Shown one piece after another: positions 7,825 through 16,329 of a stretch of 64,000 bases of DNA. Made by a program: the position numbers and the translations under genes. Every line of letters begins with the position of its first letter. Position 1 is the stretch's first letter. The notes beneath the pieces were generated by a model that ran no database searches, was not told the DNA's origin, and was given only the letters and a program-made list of their open reading frames with translations. This DNA comes from Mycetocola_A sp015752285. GTDB lineage: Bacteria > Actinomycetota > Actinomycetes > Actinomycetales > Microbacteriaceae. The stretch spans positions 44,164 to 108,163 of the forward strand of contig NZ_JADOUY010000008.1 of the NCBI RefSeq assembly GCF_015752285.1, written 5' to 3'.

Positions 7825-8646
7825 ATGACGAACCCTCCGTTCTCGATCGCAGACGACCTTGCACTCGCCCTCAGACTGGCGGATGCCGCCGACGCGATCT
7901 CGGTCGACCGATTCCGCTCAACGACGCTGCAGATCTCCACCAAACCGGATGCAACGCACGTCACGGACGCCGACCTCGCCGTCGAGAAAGTGTTACGCGA
8001 GATCCTGGCCGTCGAGCGACCGGATGACGGCATCCTCGGCGAGGAGTTCGGAACAGCGGGGTCGACGGAACGCCAGTGGATTCTGGATCCGATCGATGGC
8101 ACCGCCAACTTCCTGCGGGGCGTGCCCAACTGGGCCACTCTTATCAGTCTCGCCATCGACGGCCGGCCTGCTGTCGGCGTCGCAGCCGCACCCGCCTTTC
8201 GTAAGCGCTGGTGGGCAGCAGACGGGACCGGCGCCTGGCTGGCCGAAGACGAACAGGAACCCCGCCGCCTGCAGGTCTCCGGCGTCGAGAAGATCACGGA
8301 TGCCTCCCTCAGCTTCCAGAGCATCGCGCAGTGGGATGAGGCCGGCTACCTCGACCGGCTGATCGACCTCTCACGATCGGTGTGGCGCGACCGGGCCTAC
8401 GGCGACATGTGGTCGTACGGCATGCTCGCTGAGGGGCTGATCGACATCGTCGCCGAATTCGGTGTGAAGGAGTATGACATCGCTCCGTTTGTCGTCATCG
8501 TTCGAGAGGCCGGGGGGCGCTTCTCCGCCGTCGACGGCCAGGACACCATCGCCGGGCGGAGCGCACTCGCCACCAACGGAGTGCTGCACGATTCGGTGCT
8601 TAGCATCCTGGGGCACGGTCCCGCCAGCCTGAGCGACCGCGACTGA
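7825..8646 (+). CDS. Inositol-monophosphatase-fold phosphatase, HisN-like
   Basis: Mg-dependent phosphatase of 273 residues. The metal-site motifs are in order: VTDADLAVEK, GEEFG, WILDPIDGTANFLRG (the DPIDGT signature), and the C-terminal EYDIAPFVVIVREAGG corresponding to the WDxAA motif. The DIAP and FVVIVREAGG forms are those seen in actinobacterial histidinol-phosphatases (HisN), so histidine biosynthesis is the most likely role; inositol-phosphate hydrolysis is the alternative. No other his gene is nearby. The start ATG is set by the -10 box six bases upstream and the family N-terminus. Confidence 0.82.
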   Translation: MTNPPFSIADDLALALRLADAADAISVDRFRSTTLQISTKPDATHVTDADLAVEKVLREILAVERPDDGILGEEFGTAGSTERQWILDPIDGTANFLRGVPNWATLISLAIDGRPAVGVAAAPAFRKRWWAADGTGAWLAEDEQEPRRLQVSGVEKITDASLSFQSIAQWDEAGYLDRLIDLSRSVWRDRAYGDMWSYGMLAEGLIDIVAEFGVKEYDIAPFVVIVREAGGRFSAVDGQDTIAGRSALATNGVLHDSVLSILGHGPASLSDRD

Positions 8647-8664
8647 ATTCACGGCGGCGACCCG

Positions 8665-8670
8665 TACCAT
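8665..8670 (+). promoter_or_regulatory. -10 box of a leaderless transcript
   Basis: TACCAT ends six bases before ATG 8677, in the 30-bp gap after the HisN-like gene. Confidence 0.35.
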
Positions 8671-8676
8671 TTCGGT

Positions 8677-9450
8677 ATGAACGCGCGCACCAGGGAACCC
8701 GTATACACGACGGCGATCGCGGCCGGGCGGCTGCTGTTCGGTGCCCTTCGGCTCAAACCGATCGTCACCGGGGCCGAGAATCTTCCGGCGTCCGGCGGTG
8801 CCGTGCTTGCGATCACCCATTTCGGCTACATGGACTTCGCCCTGACCGAGTGGATGGTCTGGCATCGCAACCGGCGTCGCATCCGCTTTCTCGCGAAGAA
8901 GGGCGCGTTCGACAAACCGGTCGTCGGCTGGTTGCTGCGGGGGATGCGACACATCTCGGTCGACATGAAAGCCGGCGGCGAGGCGTACTCTCAGGCAATC
9001 GCCGCGCTCGAGGCCGGGGAAATCCTCGGAGTCTTCCCCGAGGCCGGCGTGAGCGCGTCGTTCACCGTGCGCGAGTTGAAGACCGGCACTGTGCGCATGG
9101 CCGCGGAGGCCGGCGTCCCCATCATCCCCGTCGCGGTCTGGGGCGGGCATCGTCTCCTGACGAAGGGACACAAACCCATCCTCAGCGAGGCGCGTAACGT
9201 CCCCGTCCGGTTCGCGATCGGGGCCCCGCTCACGGTCGGCGCAGACGCCGACGTTCGGGAGACGACAGCAGCACTGCGGCAGACGCTCCAGACGCTTCTC
9301 GACGACGCGCAGGCGAGCTACCCGGATGCCGGCACGGGTGCCTGGTGGCAGCCCGCTCACCTCGGCGGGACCGCCCCCACCCCGGAGGAGGCCGCCGTGA
9401 TCGAGGCCGAGCGCCAGCGGCGAAAGGCCGAGGAGGCAGCGGCACGGTGA
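8677..9450 (+). CDS. 1-acyl-glycerol-3-phosphate acyltransferase family (PlsC-like)
   Basis: Membrane-associated acyltransferase of 257 residues. The catalytic HX4D motif is ITHFGYMD (near residue 46) and the second block is FPEAGVSASF; a later block reads GVPIIPVAVWG. These three blocks are those of PlsC-type lysophospholipid acyltransferases. The C-terminus is charged (EAERQRRKAEEAAA). The stop overlaps the GTG of the next gene by four bases (GTGA), so it is co-translated with the hydrolase. A role in phospholipid or glycolipid acylation is likely; the acceptor is not determinable. Confidence 0.88.
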   Translation: MNARTREPVYTTAIAAGRLLFGALRLKPIVTGAENLPASGGAVLAITHFGYMDFALTEWMVWHRNRRRIRFLAKKGAFDKPVVGWLLRGMRHISVDMKAGGEAYSQAIAALEAGEILGVFPEAGVSASFTVRELKTGTVRMAAEAGVPIIPVAVWGGHRLLTKGHKPILSEARNVPVRFAIGAPLTVGADADVRETTAALRQTLQTLLDDAQASYPDAGTGAWWQPAHLGGTAPTPEEAAVIEAERQRRKAEEAAAR

Positions 9451-10199
9451 CGGCGGGCCGCCGCATCAAAAACGCCGTGCTTGCAGTGGTCGCGGTGCTC
9501 CTCCTCGTGATCTCCATCGGGGCCGTCTGGGCCCACCAGGTGATGGCGGGCGAGCGCGACGCAGCGCTCGAGGTCTGGCGGAACGATGCCATCACCGTCA
9601 CGGACACCGACGTATCCGTGGTTCTGGCGCCGACGACCGACGCGACATCGACCGGGCTCGTCTTCGTTCCCGGCGCGAAGGTCGACCCCTATGCCTACCT
9701 GTTCAAACTGTCTGGAATCGTCGAGGACGGCGTGACCGTGGTGATCACCAAGCCGACCCTCAACCTGGCCCTGGTCGATCTGAGGCCGCTCGCGACGTTC
9801 ACCGACGGTGTCGCACGCGTCGATCAGTGGTTCGTCGGCGGGCACTCCCTCGGCGGGGTCAGGGCCTGTCAGTACGCCGGCGAACAAGAGACGGTCGGCA
9901 TCGTGCTGTTTGGGAGCTACTGCGCGACTGACCTGTCAGACAGCGGGCTCCCCGTGCTGAGCTTCGTCGGCGAGCATGACGGCCTGAGCACGCCCGAGAA
10001 GATCGAGGACTCGGCCGTGCTGCTCCCTGATGACGCCGCCACCGTGCTCGTCCCCGGCGGGAACCATGCCGATTTCGGCGACTACGGCGTGCAGCCGGGC
10101 GACGGCGGGTCCGCCACGAGCGACACCGCAGTCCGAGAGCTCATCACTGCCGAGTTCCGTTCGTGGGCCGCGCCGGTCGTCGGCACTGATCAGCGCTGA
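9447..10199 (+). CDS. Membrane-anchored alpha/beta hydrolase
   Basis: A 250-residue protein with one N-terminal membrane segment (NAVLAVVAVLLLVISIGAVWA) and an extracytoplasmic alpha/beta-hydrolase domain. The nucleophile elbow is VGGHSLGG, the Asp is in SFVGEHDGLS and the His in VPGGNHADFGDYG, giving a complete triad. The GTG start overlaps the acyltransferase stop. It probably acts as an esterase or lipase on envelope lipids, in keeping with its partner gene. The last ten bases overlap the 3' end of the convergent small gene. Confidence 0.85.
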   Translation: MTAGRRIKNAVLAVVAVLLLVISIGAVWAHQVMAGERDAALEVWRNDAITVTDTDVSVVLAPTTDATSTGLVFVPGAKVDPYAYLFKLSGIVEDGVTVVITKPTLNLALVDLRPLATFTDGVARVDQWFVGGHSLGGVRACQYAGEQETVGIVLFGSYCATDLSDSGLPVLSFVGEHDGLSTPEKIEDSAVLLPDDAATVLVPGGNHADFGDYGVQPGDGGSATSDTAVRELITAEFRSWAAPVVGTDQR

Positions 10200-10477
10200 G
10201 CGGATTCCAGCCGGCCGGGTCCGAACGGAAGCCACGGTGCCGAGTAGCGCAACGTAGTCGGGTGACCGGGCTCGAGCGTGATCCGTGCGTACCCGAACTT
10301 CCAGAGCCGGTTGAAGAGGAACACCGTGACGTCGGTCGTTCCGACGGAGGACACCTGCCAGGTCCCGGTTCCCCATTGGGCGGGCTGGCCACGGCCGTTG
10401 AACACCACCGTCGGTTTCGGATACCAGCCGATGCGTGGCTTGTGCAGGGTGAGCTCGATGCGTTCACTGTCTGCCAT
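10190..10477 (-). CDS. Small protein of unknown function
   Basis: A 95-residue soluble, beta-rich protein: MADSERIELTLHKPRIGWYP, then VVFNGRGQPAQWGTGTW and FLFNRLWKFGYARITL. No signal peptide, cysteine or recognised motif. The aromatic pattern suggests a compact beta-sandwich. It ends ten bases inside the convergent hydrolase gene and starts next to the tmRNA terminator. Coding is supported by composition and a clean ATG; function unknown. Confidence 0.65.
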   Translation of the reverse strand: MADSERIELTLHKPRIGWYPKPTVVFNGRGQPAQWGTGTWQVSSVGTTDVTVFLFNRLWKFGYARITLEPGHPTTLRYSAPWLPFGPGRLESAQR

Positions 10478-10508
10478 GCATCCCAGCTAACCATGAATCC
10501 GCAACGCA

Positions 10509-10536
10509 GAAAGGCCGCCCTTCCGGGCGGCCTTTC
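10509..10536 (-). terminator. Terminator of tmRNA gene
   Basis: 12-bp hairpin, GAAAGGCCGCCC pairing with GGGCGGCCTTTC around a TTCC loop, 30 bp beyond the 3' end of ssrA. The A/T flanks make it usable in both directions. Confidence 0.85.
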
Positions 10537-10565
10537 GTCGTTCACGTTGCGTGATCAACAACCGA

Positions 10566-10941
10566 TGGTGGAGATGCGGGGAATTGAACCCCGGTCCACT
10601 GCTGTGGTCATGTGCCTTCTACGGGTGTATCCAGTGAAGACGTTCTACTCGGCTCCGGAATTTGCCACTGGCACCTAATCCGACAAGCCCAGCCTCAGTT
10701 GAAGTCCCTCTACGCCCTGAGACGAAACGTAGAAGCAATCTCTCTAAATGGCGCCAGGGTCCGGGTAGAGAGCATTCCCGGCCTGACGGACTTCTTTAGT
10801 GCGCTCGCTTAGGCAGCGAGGGCGAAGTCAGTGCGCTTTGAATTGGCACTTATTGTTTTCCAGAGATCGTTTACGAGATAACCCTGGATCCTCGACCCGC
10901 TTCTCACAGTTGCGCAGGCAGTGTCGAAACCGATCATCCCC
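10566..10941 (-). ncRNA. ssrA: tmRNA (transfer-messenger RNA)
   Basis: 376-nt tmRNA rescuing stalled ribosomes. The 5' end GGGGATGATCGGTTTCGACA pairs with the 3' CATCTCC-A-CCA, and CCA is encoded. The T arm GGGGTTCAATTCCCC is intact. The resume frame encodes ANSKRTDFALAA followed by TAA, a standard actinobacterial proteolysis tag ending in ALAA. The partner protein SmpB is encoded 1.6 kb away on the same strand. Confidence 0.97.
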
Positions 10942-11092
10942 ATGCACACTCCGAGGAGTGGATTGCTGGTCACGCGCTGTTGAATTACCAAACCGGTTTC
11001 CCGGCATCCGGGCCATTCGACCCAGCTTTTCAGTATACGCGTCTGCGAAGCCCACCGCCATGCGCTGCCTGTTCCGACGGGGTCTTCACAGG

Positions 11093-11098
11093 TACAGT
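11093..11098 (+). promoter_or_regulatory. -10 box of a leaderless transcript
   Basis: TACAGT ends six bases before ATG 11105. The rest of the 163-bp gap after the tmRNA 5' end shows no other clear signal. Confidence 0.35.
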
Positions 11099-11104
11099 TC
11101 GAAC

Positions 11105-11773
11105 ATGGCCCACCACTCCGAACAGTCGACCGTCGTTCTCTCCCTGCGCGGGGAGGCCGTCGCTGAGTCCGCTCCTGAGCGGGCGACCGCGACCCTCGTC
11201 ATCGCGGTGGACGGCCCCGACCGTTCCGAGGTCCGCGCGCGCTCCACCCGGGCCATCGCGGAATGCATCGACTCCGTCACCCGACTGCACGACACCGTCG
11301 CCGGTCCCGTCGTCGACTGGACCAGCGACGACCTGCAGGTGTGGGCGGAACGGCCGTGGAGCAACGACGGCACCCAACTCCCCCTCGTGTTCCATTCCCG
11401 TGCGACCCTTGCCGTCACCTTCACCGATTTCATCCGTCTCAGCCTGTGGCTCGATGAGACCGCCGACCGCAACGACGTGTCAGTCGGCGGTGTGGCCTGG
11501 GCGATCACCGATCTCACGCGTCGCGAACTGGAGGCGCGCGCCCAGCGGGATGCCGTCGCGCACGCTCTCGACAAGGCATCCGTTTACGCCTCATCACTCG
11601 GCCTGGTTACGGTGACGCCTGTCACGCTCTCGGAGCCGTCGGCAGCAGCGCGGCCATTCGGTCAGGACGACACTCGGATGTTCGCGACGGCGGCGGGAAC
11701 ACCCTCAGATTTCGCCCCGTCCCCGATCCGCGTGTCGGTGGAAATCGACGTGACGTTCGCCGCCACCCCCTGA
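11105..11773 (+). CDS. SIMPL (DUF541)-domain protein
   Basis: A 222-residue protein of the SIMPL family: an N-terminal LSLRGEAVAESAPERATATLVI strand pattern, a middle WTSDDLQVWAERPW region, and the helical RRELEARAQRDAVAHALDKASVYASSLG segment that family members carry before the last strands. No signal peptide, unlike many SIMPL proteins, so it is probably cytoplasmic. The family forms oligomeric beta structures; no enzymatic role is established. Start ATG 11105, leaderless. Confidence 0.8.
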   Translation: MAHHSEQSTVVLSLRGEAVAESAPERATATLVIAVDGPDRSEVRARSTRAIAECIDSVTRLHDTVAGPVVDWTSDDLQVWAERPWSNDGTQLPLVFHSRATLAVTFTDFIRLSLWLDETADRNDVSVGGVAWAITDLTRRELEARAQRDAVAHALDKASVYASSLGLVTVTPVTLSEPSAAARPFGQDDTRMFATAAGTPSDFAPSPIRVSVEIDVTFAATP

Positions 11774-11791
11774 CCCGTCATCCCTGACCCG

Positions 11792-12526
11792 TCACCCGCG
11801 GTCAACGAGAGAAGCAGACAACAACTCCAGATCGTGAAGACTCAAACCCGAGCGCAACAGGTACTGCCGAACCGACCCATACTCCTCGTCGATCTCGTCG
11901 AGAACCGTATCGAGTACGTGTCCGGGGCTCCCGCCCATGAGCGTCCGTAATTCCGGTGTCTCCACTCCGCCGTGTTCGACGATGAGTGCGATCATCCACT
12001 CGAGCCATTCGCCGCGCAGGTTGGCCTCTGAACGGGCGTAGTCCTCGACGACGATGGTACGGTCCACGCCGACGGCGAGCAGCGCGAGGGCGACGACGAT
12101 GCCCGTGCGATCCTTGCCCGCCGTGCAGTGGACGAGTACACCGGCGTCTGCGGTCGCGATCTCACGCAGTACCCGGATGACGACGCCGGAGTGCTGGGTC
12201 ACGATCTTGCTGTAGAGGGCGGGAAGGCTGACGGCCGCCTCGCCCTGCGATGCCCCCGAGCCTTCGAACACCGGCAGACGCACGACGGCGACGTCGAGCC
12301 CGTCGAGATCGTCCGGCATGATCCGGGCTTCGAACTCGTCGCGAAGATCGACGACGACTCCGACTCCGAGCTCACGGAGGTGGCGTTTACCGTCCGGCCC
12401 GAGCCGGTGAAGTCCGTCGGATCGCAGCAGCCGTCCGGAGCGCACGCGACCGTCCACTGTGGGGTACCCGCCCACATCACGCAGGTTATAGGTCCCGTTC
12501 ACGGCGATCCGTGGCACAGTGCTCAT
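11792..12526 (-). CDS. Tyrosine-specific protein phosphatase family
   Basis: A 244-residue protein with the P-loop Cys-X5-Arg motif VHCTAGKDRTG (near residue 133) and the N-terminal INGTYNLRDVGGYPT..GRVRSGRLLRSD segment typical of the Y_phosphatase3/IphP type. Substrates in this group range from phosphotyrosine to phosphoinositides. The ATG overlaps the smpB stop (ATGA), so it is translationally coupled to smpB, a gene order I can see but cannot explain functionally. Confidence 0.88.
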   Translation of the reverse strand: MSTVPRIAVNGTYNLRDVGGYPTVDGRVRSGRLLRSDGLHRLGPDGKRHLRELGVGVVVDLRDEFEARIMPDDLDGLDVAVVRLPVFEGSGASQGEAAVSLPALYSKIVTQHSGVVIRVLREIATADAGVLVHCTAGKDRTGIVVALALLAVGVDRTIVVEDYARSEANLRGEWLEWMIALIVEHGGVETPELRTLMGGSPGHVLDTVLDEIDEEYGSVRQYLLRSGLSLHDLELLSASLVDRG

Positions 12527-12999
12527 TCGCCCAGGTGGTTCTTCGCCGACATGGCGCGGGCAGCCTCACGTGTCGCTTCGCGTTCGCGCAGGGTCTGCCG
12601 TTTGTCGTACTCACGTTTACCCTTGGCGATGGCGATCTCGACCTTGGCCCTGCCGTCGCTGAAGTACAGCTTCAGAGGGATGATGGTGTACCCGCCCGGC
12701 GCGACCTTGTGGCTGATCTTGAGGATCTGCGCTTTGTGCAGCAGCAGTTTGCGTTTGCGGCGAGGCGGGTGATTGTTCCAGGTGGCGCCGGTGTACTCGG
12801 GAATGTGCACGGCGTCGAGCCAGGCTTCGCCTCCTTCGATGAAGGCGTAGCCGTCGACGAGCGACGCCCGGCCGGCGCGCAGCGATTTGACCTCGGAGCC
12901 GCTCAGCACGAGTCCTGCTTCAAAGGTGTCTTCGATCAGGTAGTCGTGGCGCGCTTTGCGATTGGTGGCCACGACATTTTGGCCACGTTCTCTTGGCAA
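12523..12999 (-). CDS. smpB: SsrA-binding protein SmpB
   Basis: 158-residue partner of tmRNA in trans-translation. Hallmarks: VVATNRKARHDYLIEDTFEAGLVL, SGSEVKSLRAGRASLVDGYA, WLDAVHIPEY, and the basic tail KGKREYDKRQTLREREATREAARAM that enters the decoding centre. I prefer the TTG at 12999 (LPRERGQNVV), because family members begin exactly there and GGAG lies seven bases upstream; an in-frame ATG ten codons earlier is possible. It lies downstream of ftsEX on the same strand. Confidence 0.95.
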   Translation of the reverse strand: MPRERGQNVVATNRKARHDYLIEDTFEAGLVLSGSEVKSLRAGRASLVDGYAFIEGGEAWLDAVHIPEYTGATWNNHPPRRKRKLLLHKAQILKISHKVAPGGYTIIPLKLYFSDGRAKVEIAIAKGKREYDKRQTLREREATREAARAMSAKNHLGE

Positions 13000-13112
13000 C
13001 GGTTTGCTCCGACGGTCGGTGTGCGGCATCGAGCCGCGAGGGATCTGCCACGCCGGTCGCGCGACAGCCCATCAGTCTAACAACAGGACGGATGCCGCGC
13101 GGCCGGCTCCCG

Positions 13113-14027
13113 CTAGATCTTCAGATAGCGCTTGATCGCGAAGTTCGCGGACAACGCGGCGAGCAGCATGCCGAGCAGGATGAGCACCGGCACGACGATG
13201 AACGCGTCTGCGACGCCGACGAAGCTGACGAACGGCATCCGCGGTGCCAGGTATCCCGCGATGAAGTAGTGCACGATGCCGACGACCGCCGCCCCGGCGA
13301 GCACGGACCCGATCACCGCGGAGAACACACCCTCGAGGATGAACGGCGTCTGGATGAACCTGTTCGATGCTCCGACCAGTCTCATGATGCCGATTTCCTT
13401 GCGCCTGGAGTACGCAGACAGGCGGATCGTCGTTGCGATGAGGAGCACGGCGGCGACAAGCATCAGCCCGGCAATGCCGATGGCCGTGTAGCTGGCCACG
13501 TTGAGTACCTGGAAGATGGCGTCGAGGTATTGGCGCTGGTCGGTGACCTCTTCGACGCCGGCCGTGCTGGAGAAGGCCTCGACGAGCACCTCCGACTGCG
13601 ATGGGTCCTTGAGGTTGACCCAGAAGGTCTCGTTCAGCTGTTCAGGAACGACGAGCGCTGCGAGGTCGTTGCCTTCGAACTGCTGCTGGAAGTTCTCGTA
13701 GGCGAGTTGGTGGTCCTCGAAGTAGAACTCGTCGATGAACGGGGCAAGGGTTTCCCCTTCGAGCTGTTCGGTGACACTCGCCTTCTGGTCGTCGGTCGCA
13801 GCCCCTCCCGCGCAGTTCTCGGTCGCTGAATCGGCGGTGCACAGGTAGACGGCCACCTGTGCGCGGTCGTACCAGTAGTTCTTCATCTGGCCGATCTGCA
13901 TCTGCAGCAGCGCGGCTGTGCCGACGAAGGTCAGGGAGATGAAGGTGACGAGGATGACCGAAATCACCATCGAGACATTGCGGCGCAGGCCAGTCGTGGC
14001 TTCCTGCCAGATCAGTGAAAGCCTCAT
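13113..14027 (-). CDS. ftsX: Cell-division ABC permease FtsX
   Basis: 304-residue membrane partner of FtsE. One N-terminal TM segment (VSMVISVILVTFISLTFVGTAALL), a large extracytoplasmic domain (about 45-180), then three C-terminal TM segments with the FtsX/MacB-like RKEIGIMRLVGASNRFIQTPFILEG loop. In actinobacteria FtsEX gates NlpC/P60 peptidoglycan hydrolases such as RipC; none is adjacent here. The ATG overlaps the ftsE stop (ATGA). Confidence 0.95.
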   Translation of the reverse strand: MRLSLIWQEATTGLRRNVSMVISVILVTFISLTFVGTAALLQMQIGQMKNYWYDRAQVAVYLCTADSATENCAGGAATDDQKASVTEQLEGETLAPFIDEFYFEDHQLAYENFQQQFEGNDLAALVVPEQLNETFWVNLKDPSQSEVLVEAFSSTAGVEEVTDQRQYLDAIFQVLNVASYTAIGIAGLMLVAAVLLIATTIRLSAYSRRKEIGIMRLVGASNRFIQTPFILEGVFSAVIGSVLAGAAVVGIVHYFIAGYLAPRMPFVSFVGVADAFIVVPVLILLGMLLAALSANFAIKRYLKI

Positions 14028-15070
14028 TTGACGGGCCCCACGCTCTGCTCGTCGTCAGTATCCGGGTCATCGGCGGCTCGCAGCCCGAGACGCTCGGCCA
14101 GCGACAGGTGATCGGTGACGGCGCTGAGGTCCTGCGGTTCTGAGCGCGGCAGGTTGACGGCTCCCGTTGCCGCTGCCGGCGCGATGCGGTCGGTCTCACC
14201 CGTCTCCGTTCGTGACGGAACCATGCGGCGCGGAGTCGGCACGGGCTCGTGCACGGGCGTGTTGATCAAGATCTGGTGTGCCTCGGTTTCGGCATCGGCC
14301 TGCGCAGTCGCTTCGGCGACTTCGCGGCGTGCGGCCTGGGCGGACTGGCCCTTCGCAACGGCGGGTTTCAACTCGGGCACGACTCCGGTCGTGCCGTACC
14401 CGCCCTCGAGCTCGTCGCGTACGATGACGCCGTCGACGAGTTCGATCACCCGGCGCTGCATCTTGTCGACGATGCCAGCCTCGTGGGTGGCCATGAGCAC
14501 GGTGGTTCCTCCGGCATTGATGCGCTCGAGGATCTGCATGATGCCGGCACTGGTCGCCGGGTCGAGGTTTCCGGTCGGCTCGTCCGCGAGCAGGATCTGC
14601 GGCTTGTTCACGACGGCCCTGGCGATCGCTACGCGCTGCTGCTCGCCACCGGATAGTTCATGCGGCAAACGGTCGCCCTTGTTCTCGAGGCCCACCATCT
14701 TGAGCACGTCGGGCACGGCTTCCTGCACGTACCCGCGCGACTTACCGATGACCTGGAGCGTGAACGCCACGTTCTGGAAGACCGTCTTGTTAGGAAGCAG
14801 GCGGAAATCCTGGAATACGACGCCGAGATTGCGCCGGAAGTACGGGATCTTGCGGCTCGAGATCGACCCGAGGTCGTTTCCGAGAACAAAGATCGACCCA
14901 TTCGACGGCTTTTCCTCCTTGAGGATCAGCCGCAGACAGCTCGACTTCCCGGAACCGGATGCACCGACGAGGAAGACGAACTCCCCCCTGGCGATCTCCA
15001 GATCCATCTCGTGGATTGCCGGTCGCTTGGTGCCGGAGTATTTCTTCGTGACGTTCTCAAACCGAATCAT
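14024..15070 (-). CDS. ftsE: Cell-division ABC ATPase FtsE with long C-terminal tail
   Basis: 348-residue ATPase. Walker A GASGSGKSS, Q-loop VFQDFRLLPNKTV, signature LSGGEQQRVAIAR, Walker B ILLADEPTGNLD, H-loop MATHEAG. The core ends near residue 225, as in ordinary FtsE. About 120 further residues are Ala/Glu/Pro-rich and probably disordered (KPAVAKGQSAQAARREVAEATAQ onward), an extension that may anchor partners. It drives FtsX conformational changes coupled to septal peptidoglycan hydrolysis. Confidence 0.95.
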   Translation of the reverse strand: MIRFENVTKKYSGTKRPAIHEMDLEIARGEFVFLVGASGSGKSSCLRLILKEEKPSNGSIFVLGNDLGSISSRKIPYFRRNLGVVFQDFRLLPNKTVFQNVAFTLQVIGKSRGYVQEAVPDVLKMVGLENKGDRLPHELSGGEQQRVAIARAVVNKPQILLADEPTGNLDPATSAGIMQILERINAGGTTVLMATHEAGIVDKMQRRVIELVDGVIVRDELEGGYGTTGVVPELKPAVAKGQSAQAARREVAEATAQADAETEAHQILINTPVHEPVPTPRRMVPSRTETGETDRIAPAAATGAVNLPRSEPQDLSAVTDHLSLAERLGLRAADDPDTDDEQSVGPVK

Positions 15071-15145
15071 GACGATTCGAGCCTAGGCAGGCTTTGGCGC
15101 GTTCCGGGCGTGACACGCCTATGCCCGCCGTGTTGGCGGAGAGGC

Positions 15146-16255
15146 TCAGTCCTCCGCCGGCTGTTTGCGCCAGCGGATGCCGGCGGAGATGAATCCGTCG
15201 ATGTCGCCGTCGAACACGTTCTGCGGGTTGTTGACCTCGTGCTCCGTGCGCAGGTCCTTGACCATCTGGTACGGCGCGAGGACGTAGGAGCGCATCTGGT
15301 CGCCCCAGCTCGCCGTGATGTTGCCCGCAAGCTCCTTCTTCTTCGCGTTCTCCTGCTCGCGCTGCACCAGCAGAAGACGGGACTTCAGCACCCGCATCGC
15401 CGCTGCACGGTTCTGGATCTGGCTCTTCTCGTTCTGGCAGCTCACCACGATGCCTGTGGGCAGGTGGGTGATGCGCACGGCGGAGTCAGTCGTGTTGACC
15501 GACTGGCCGCCGGGGCCTGACGAGCGGAACACGTCGATGCGGATGTCGTTGTCGGGGATGTCGACTTCTTCGGTCTCGGCCATCAGCGGAACGACTTCGA
15601 CGGCCGCGAAGCTCGTCTGGCGCTTGCCGGCCGAGTTGAACGGGCTCATGCGCACCAGTCGGTGGGTTCCGGCTTCGACGCTGAGCGTTCCGAAGGCGTA
15701 CGGGGAGTCGATTTCGAAGGTTGCGGACTTGATGCCGGCTTCTTCGGCGTAGCTCGTGTCGAGCACGGTGGCCTTGTATTTGTGCTGTTCCGCCCAGCGC
15801 AGGTACATCCGGAAGAGCATGTCGGCGAAATCGGCGGCGTCGACGCCACCCGCTCCAGCCCGGATTGTGACGACGGCGGGAAGCGGGTCATATTCGCCGT
15901 TGAGGAGGGTCTGCACCTCGAGGTCGCCGATCTGCTTCTGCAGGTCGACGAGTTCGCTGCGTGCTTCGGTCGCTGACTCTTCGTCACCTTCGGCGATGGC
16001 GAGACCGACGAGGACCTCGAGATCGTCAAGCTGGTTCTCGATCGCGGTGATCCGAGCAAGCTCGGACTGCCGATGGCTGAGCGCGCTCGTGATCTTCTGC
16101 GCCTTGTCGGTGTCGTCCCAGAGATCGGGGACACCCGCCTGTTCGCTGAGGTCGACGATGTCGGCGCGCAGCCGGTCAAGGTCGACGACTTGCCGGATGT
16201 CGGCGAAAGTGGTGCGGAGAGCGGCGATCTGGTCGTTCAGGTCTAGATCTAACAT
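15146..16255 (-). CDS. prfB: Peptide chain release factor 2
   Basis: 369-residue RF2. The catalytic GGQ motif is in SSGPGGQSVNTTDSAVRITHLP, and the helix region includes NEKSQIQNRAAAM. The frame is continuous from the ATG, so the autoregulatory +1 frameshift of many bacterial prfB genes is absent, as is usual in actinobacteria. A TAGGCT box lies nine bases before the ATG, so the leader is very short. It lies upstream of ftsE on the same strand with a 75-bp gap. Confidence 0.96.
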   Translation of the reverse strand: MLDLDLNDQIAALRTTFADIRQVVDLDRLRADIVDLSEQAGVPDLWDDTDKAQKITSALSHRQSELARITAIENQLDDLEVLVGLAIAEGDEESATEARSELVDLQKQIGDLEVQTLLNGEYDPLPAVVTIRAGAGGVDAADFADMLFRMYLRWAEQHKYKATVLDTSYAEEAGIKSATFEIDSPYAFGTLSVEAGTHRLVRMSPFNSAGKRQTSFAAVEVVPLMAETEEVDIPDNDIRIDVFRSSGPGGQSVNTTDSAVRITHLPTGIVVSCQNEKSQIQNRAAAMRVLKSRLLLVQREQENAKKKELAGNITASWGDQMRSYVLAPYQMVKDLRTEHEVNNPQNVFDGDIDGFISAGIRWRKQPAED

Positions 16256-16314
16256 GTCGGCTCCAGCCTACCTTCCAGCGCGACCCCGCGGTCAGGCACG
16301 CGAACCGCCAGACA

Positions 16315-16320
16315 TAGACT
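16315..16320 (+). promoter_or_regulatory. -10 box of a near-leaderless transcript
   Basis: TAGACT ends nine bases before ATG 16330, leaving room for a leader of only two or three bases. Confidence 0.4.
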
Positions 16321-16329
16321 CGAAGCACG

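Noticed and set aside
15146..16255. Programmed +1 frameshift in prfB
   Set aside because: The frame is open from ATG to the stop; there is no in-frame UGA or shift site near codon 25.
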